From contig JAQVHG010000105.1 of the NCBI GenBank assembly GCA_028696365.1, forward strand, positions 1 to 7,477: a stretch of DNA of 7,477 nucleotides, given 5' to 3'. A model generated the notes under the pieces. The model made no database searches. It saw only the letters and a list, made by a program, of their open reading frames with translations, and was not told where the DNA came from. Source of the stretch: Methanofollis sp. (GTDB lineage Archaea; Halobacteriota; Methanomicrobia; Methanomicrobiales; Methanofollaceae). The translations under genes were made by a program, and so were the position numbers. Below, piece by piece: positions 6,035 to 7,477 of this stretch. How positions within the stretch are numbered: the stretch's first letter is position 1; each line of letters begins with the position of its first letter.

Positions 6035-6730
6035 TCACCAATCCGAAGGGGCTAAACAAAGATATTTATCCCCAATAATTTTATTATTGTCAGTACCTCC
6101 GGGAGAACCAAGTTCATTTTTCACTTTATCTAACGCGAATTCAACTGCATTTGATATTGAGACATTAATATATTTTGCTCTGCCAAAAAATTCCGAACAA
6201 AATTTCGCGTTAAATATAGTCTGTACTGAACCATTATAACCAAAATACGCGTCAAATCCCCTGTCCACAAAACTGTCACCAAGATCTGAATATTGTGCAG
6301 ACTTGCACGCCCCAGCAAAAATAAAGTAACCGCCTGAGTCCAACCATGAATCTACATCAGACGCGCTTAGATAACTACCATCTCTAAATGTAAGATGAGA
6401 AGTGGAGCCAGATGTACCTCCATGGGACTGAACCGCAACAATGTTTGTGCTGGATGATAGATCATTGATATGATTAATAAAGTCACGATCATTGTTTGAG
6501 TAGGTGTAATCAGCCACACCATTAACCCAGTGGATTTGATTGATAGAACTTTTTGTTTCATCCATTCTATCATTAATGTAATCTGTCAAAGCGGGTTCAG
6601 TTGGGTTCTGATATGCCCTTGTCCGATCAACAAGGCAATCATTGTATGCGCTTACACATGGTATTGAAACACACAACAACACCAGTATGAACAAACACAC
6701 AGAGCTAGTTCTCAATTTCATGTTTTTCAT
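6035..6730 (-). CDS. Secreted caspase-fold (clan CD) cysteine peptidase, putative
   Basis: A 231-residue protein with a clear signal peptide (residues 1-28, charged start MKNMKLR, hydrophobic core, VSA before YN). The mature part shows the clan CD signature. A hydrophobic strand ends in His-Gly (NIVAVQSHGG, H103), and about 38 residues later a second strand ends in Ala-Cys (GGYFIFAGACKSA, C142), the usual catalytic dyad of caspases, gingipains and clostripain-like enzymes. Asp and Ser near SDVDSW and CKSAQYSDLGDSF may shape the substrate pocket. It has no extra domains, so it is short for gingipain or clostripain families, and I cannot assign a specific family. It should be released outside the cell or act at the envelope. 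ATG 6730 has AGGTGA four bases upstream. Codons are strikingly AT-rich (19 G+C in one 60-base row). It is first in a two-gene operon with the PepSY protein, a possible inhibitor or chaperone. Loss of activity cannot be excluded. Confidence 0.75.
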   Translation of the reverse strand: MKNMKLRTSSVCLFILVLLCVSIPCVSAYNDCLVDRTRAYQNPTEPALTDYINDRMDETKSSINQIHWVNGVADYTYSNNDRDFINHINDLSSSTNIVAVQSHGGTSGSTSHLTFRDGSYLSASDVDSWLDSGGYFIFAGACKSAQYSDLGDSFVDRGFDAYFGYNGSVQTIFNAKFCSEFFGRAKYINVSISNAVEFALDKVKNELGSPGGTDNNKIIGDKYLCLAPSDW

Positions 6731-6754
6731 AAACTCACCTTCGTTGATTTCTAG

Positions 6755-6802
6755 GGAGTAATGAGACTAGAAACACATGGATGTTCATAACTCTATTACT
6801 CC
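6755..6802 (-). promoter_or_regulatory. Long hairpin in the peptidase operon leader
   Basis: GGAGTAAT-GAG (6755-6765) pairs with CTC-T-ATTACTCC (6791-6802), giving 11 base pairs with one bulged T and a 25-base loop. On the mRNA it would lie about 25-72 bases before the ATG, just upstream of the ribosome binding site (complement of 6735-6740). Such a leader hairpin could affect translation or mRNA stability. It could also be a DNA operator. Confidence 0.45.
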
Positions 6803-6847
6803 TGAAATGCGCAGATTTCATGTTTTTGAATGGGATTTCATGAAATC
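6803..6847 (-). promoter_or_regulatory. Two TGAAAT/ATTTCA palindromes upstream of the peptidase operon
   Basis: TGAAAT (6803-6808) and ATTTCA (6815-6820) form one inverted repeat with a 6-base spacer. GATTTCATGAAATC (6834-6847) is a perfect 14-base palindrome of the same half-site. The two centres are 29 bases apart, close to three helical turns. This is the layout expected of paired operators for a dimeric regulator. Confidence 0.45.
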
Positions 6848-6876
6848 ATACGCTCAAATAATGCATTTCGTTGAGT

Positions 6877-6916
6877 CGAACAATATATTTTTAGAATATG
6901 TTCGGTTTTTTCCGAA
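6877..6916 (-). promoter_or_regulatory. Candidate operon promoter inside an inverted repeat
   Basis: CGAACA (6877-6882) and TGTTCG (6899-6904) are inverted arms, extended by TAT/ATA on their inner sides with one bulged A at 6883. They enclose an AT-rich ATATATTTTT (6883-6892) that can serve as a TATA box for leftward transcription, giving a leader of roughly 130 bases. The left arm reads CGAACAAT, the octamer also found twice at the hemerythrin promoter. Partly overlapping, TTCGG-T6-CCGAA (6901-6916) forms a further 5 bp hairpin. Confidence 0.45.
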
Positions 6917-6950
6917 TAATGGACACTATGGATTCCTTTTTTTTAATCAA

Positions 6951-7194
6951 GAGGTCATCCCAAAACTTCTCTGGCCTTGATCGGTGAGTGGAAGATGTTT
7001 CTGAAGCACGGTGTCGTTCAAGAGATTGTTGCCTCCCCACCTCTATCTTCGTCGTGGGGGATCCGGGGGGTCTCCCTCCGGCAGGAGAGAGCGAGGAAAC
7101 ATTCTTTATTCTTTCTGTGGGCGGCACGGCTGATCGATCCGCCTTTCTCTGTCATTCGCACAGGGGCCACCCCCCCCTGGACCTCTGGGGTGGC
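6951..7194 (-). repeat. Dispersed repeat, copy G (diverged)
   Basis: On the minus strand the end AGTTTTGGGATGACCTC (6951-6967) is identical over 17 bases to the end of copy A, and AAGGCCAGAGAA just before it matches copy B. Farther in, CCCCCCGGATCCCCCACGACG (within 7053-7074) followed by GGCAACAATCTCTTGA corresponds to the CCCCTGGACCCCCC...CACGATAGG...GACAATCCCTCTT part of copy A. At 7161-7194 two hairpins compete: CAGGGG/CCCCTG (7161-7166 with 7174-7179) and GCCACCCC/GGGGTGGC (7166-7173 with 7187-7194). The copy ends only about 35 bases from the peptidase promoter region. Boundaries are approximate. Confidence 0.6.
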
Positions 7195-7477
7195 GATTGA
7201 AGTGGAGGAGGCAGAGGAATGGCTGGAAAATGTCTCGATCCTGATGATTGATCAAGCCAGGGATACCTTTGGGATATGCTCCAAGTAAGGGATTCCTATT
7301 TGTGAGCGTAGAATCAATCTCGGCTCCATACCCTCCTGCAGGGAGAGTTATCGAAGATCTGAGAGTCAACGACACATCAAAGATTTTTCAGAACAGGAAA
7401 ATAATTCATCTTTTGATCAGGTCCAACCTCTTTTTCCTAGACACACTTTATTTTGATCGAATATATCTGAATACAAA
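7195..7477. other. Right edge with no recognisable gene
   Basis: Short open frames are present on both strands, but none has family resemblance, a ribosome binding site at a sensible distance, or conserved motifs. The last 100 bases are AT-rich (T-runs near 7430-7450 and GAATATATCTGAATA at the edge), so they may hold a promoter or terminator for a gene beyond the window. Confidence 0.3.

Noticed and set aside
898..7279. 13-base match GAGCATATCCCAA at about 898-910 (plus) and 7266-7279 (minus)
   Set aside because: About one such match is expected by chance in a window of this size, and the flanks do not align.
7106..7375. 89-codon reverse open frame at the right edge
   Set aside because: It runs into the GC-rich part of a repeat copy, has a low-complexity Gly/Pro/Arg tail and no family resemblance.
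1..7477. CRISPR array, tRNA or rRNA genes, insertion-sequence transposase
   Set aside because: There are no regularly spaced identical repeats, no tRNA cloverleaf with a T-loop that I could find, no conserved rRNA segments, and no transposase or integrase motif in any frame. The repeats here are irregular and diverged.

Overview
The window looks like euryarchaeal chromosome, most likely a methanogen of the Methanomicrobiales (Methanofollis or Methanoculleus type). This placement is inferred from protein style (a methanogen-like ABC-2 permease, a membrane-anchored winged-helix regulator, a small zinc-ribbon membrane protein), GGTGA-type ribosome binding sites, T-rich terminator-like sites and TATA-like promoters. 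No rRNA or tRNA gene is present to confirm it. Six protein genes can be supported. They cover a little over half of the window; the rest is intergenic DNA rich in degenerate repeats.

Layout. Positions 1-395 hold repeat fragments. A bacteriohemerythrin gene (396-803, minus) follows, with an apparently leaderless promoter. Positions 841-1546 hold a GC-rich repeat copy and no convincing gene. An ABC-2 type permease without a neighbouring ATPase lies at 1547-2623 (plus). Positions 2648-3822 are a 1.2 kb gene-poor stretch with at least two more repeat copies on the opposite strand and a strong hairpin at 3512-3557. A two-TM winged-helix regulator (3823-4515, plus) converges on a small zinc-ribbon/TM protein (4553-4816, minus). 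Then comes a two-gene minus-strand operon: a secreted caspase-fold (clan CD) cysteine peptidase (6035-6730), followed 11 nt later by a secreted protein with three PepSY-like modules (5124-6023). A hairpin/T-tract overlaps the stop codon of the second gene. The operon is preceded by about 190 bp packed with inverted repeats, then another repeat copy up to about 7194, and 280 bp with no recognisable gene.

How the parts may work together. The clearest functional unit is the peptidase plus PepSY operon. Both products carry signal peptides, the genes are almost touching, and the second ribosome binding site abuts and slightly overlaps the first stop codon. PepSY modules occur in propeptides of secreted proteases, so an exported protease with a dedicated modulator is a reasonable hypothesis. 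This operon is visibly AT-rich (one sampled 60-base row has 19 G+C, against 43 of 60 in a permease row), which hints at a different origin. The other genes (oxygen or iron sensing or storage, lipid or solute export, transcription control, unknown zinc-ribbon protein) look like single-gene units separated by copies of a dispersed noncoding repeat. The main non-gene signals are that repeat family, its recurrent TTCTACAAAGCCA-like end, and an octamer CGAACAAT found beside TATA-like boxes of both the hemerythrin gene and the peptidase operon.
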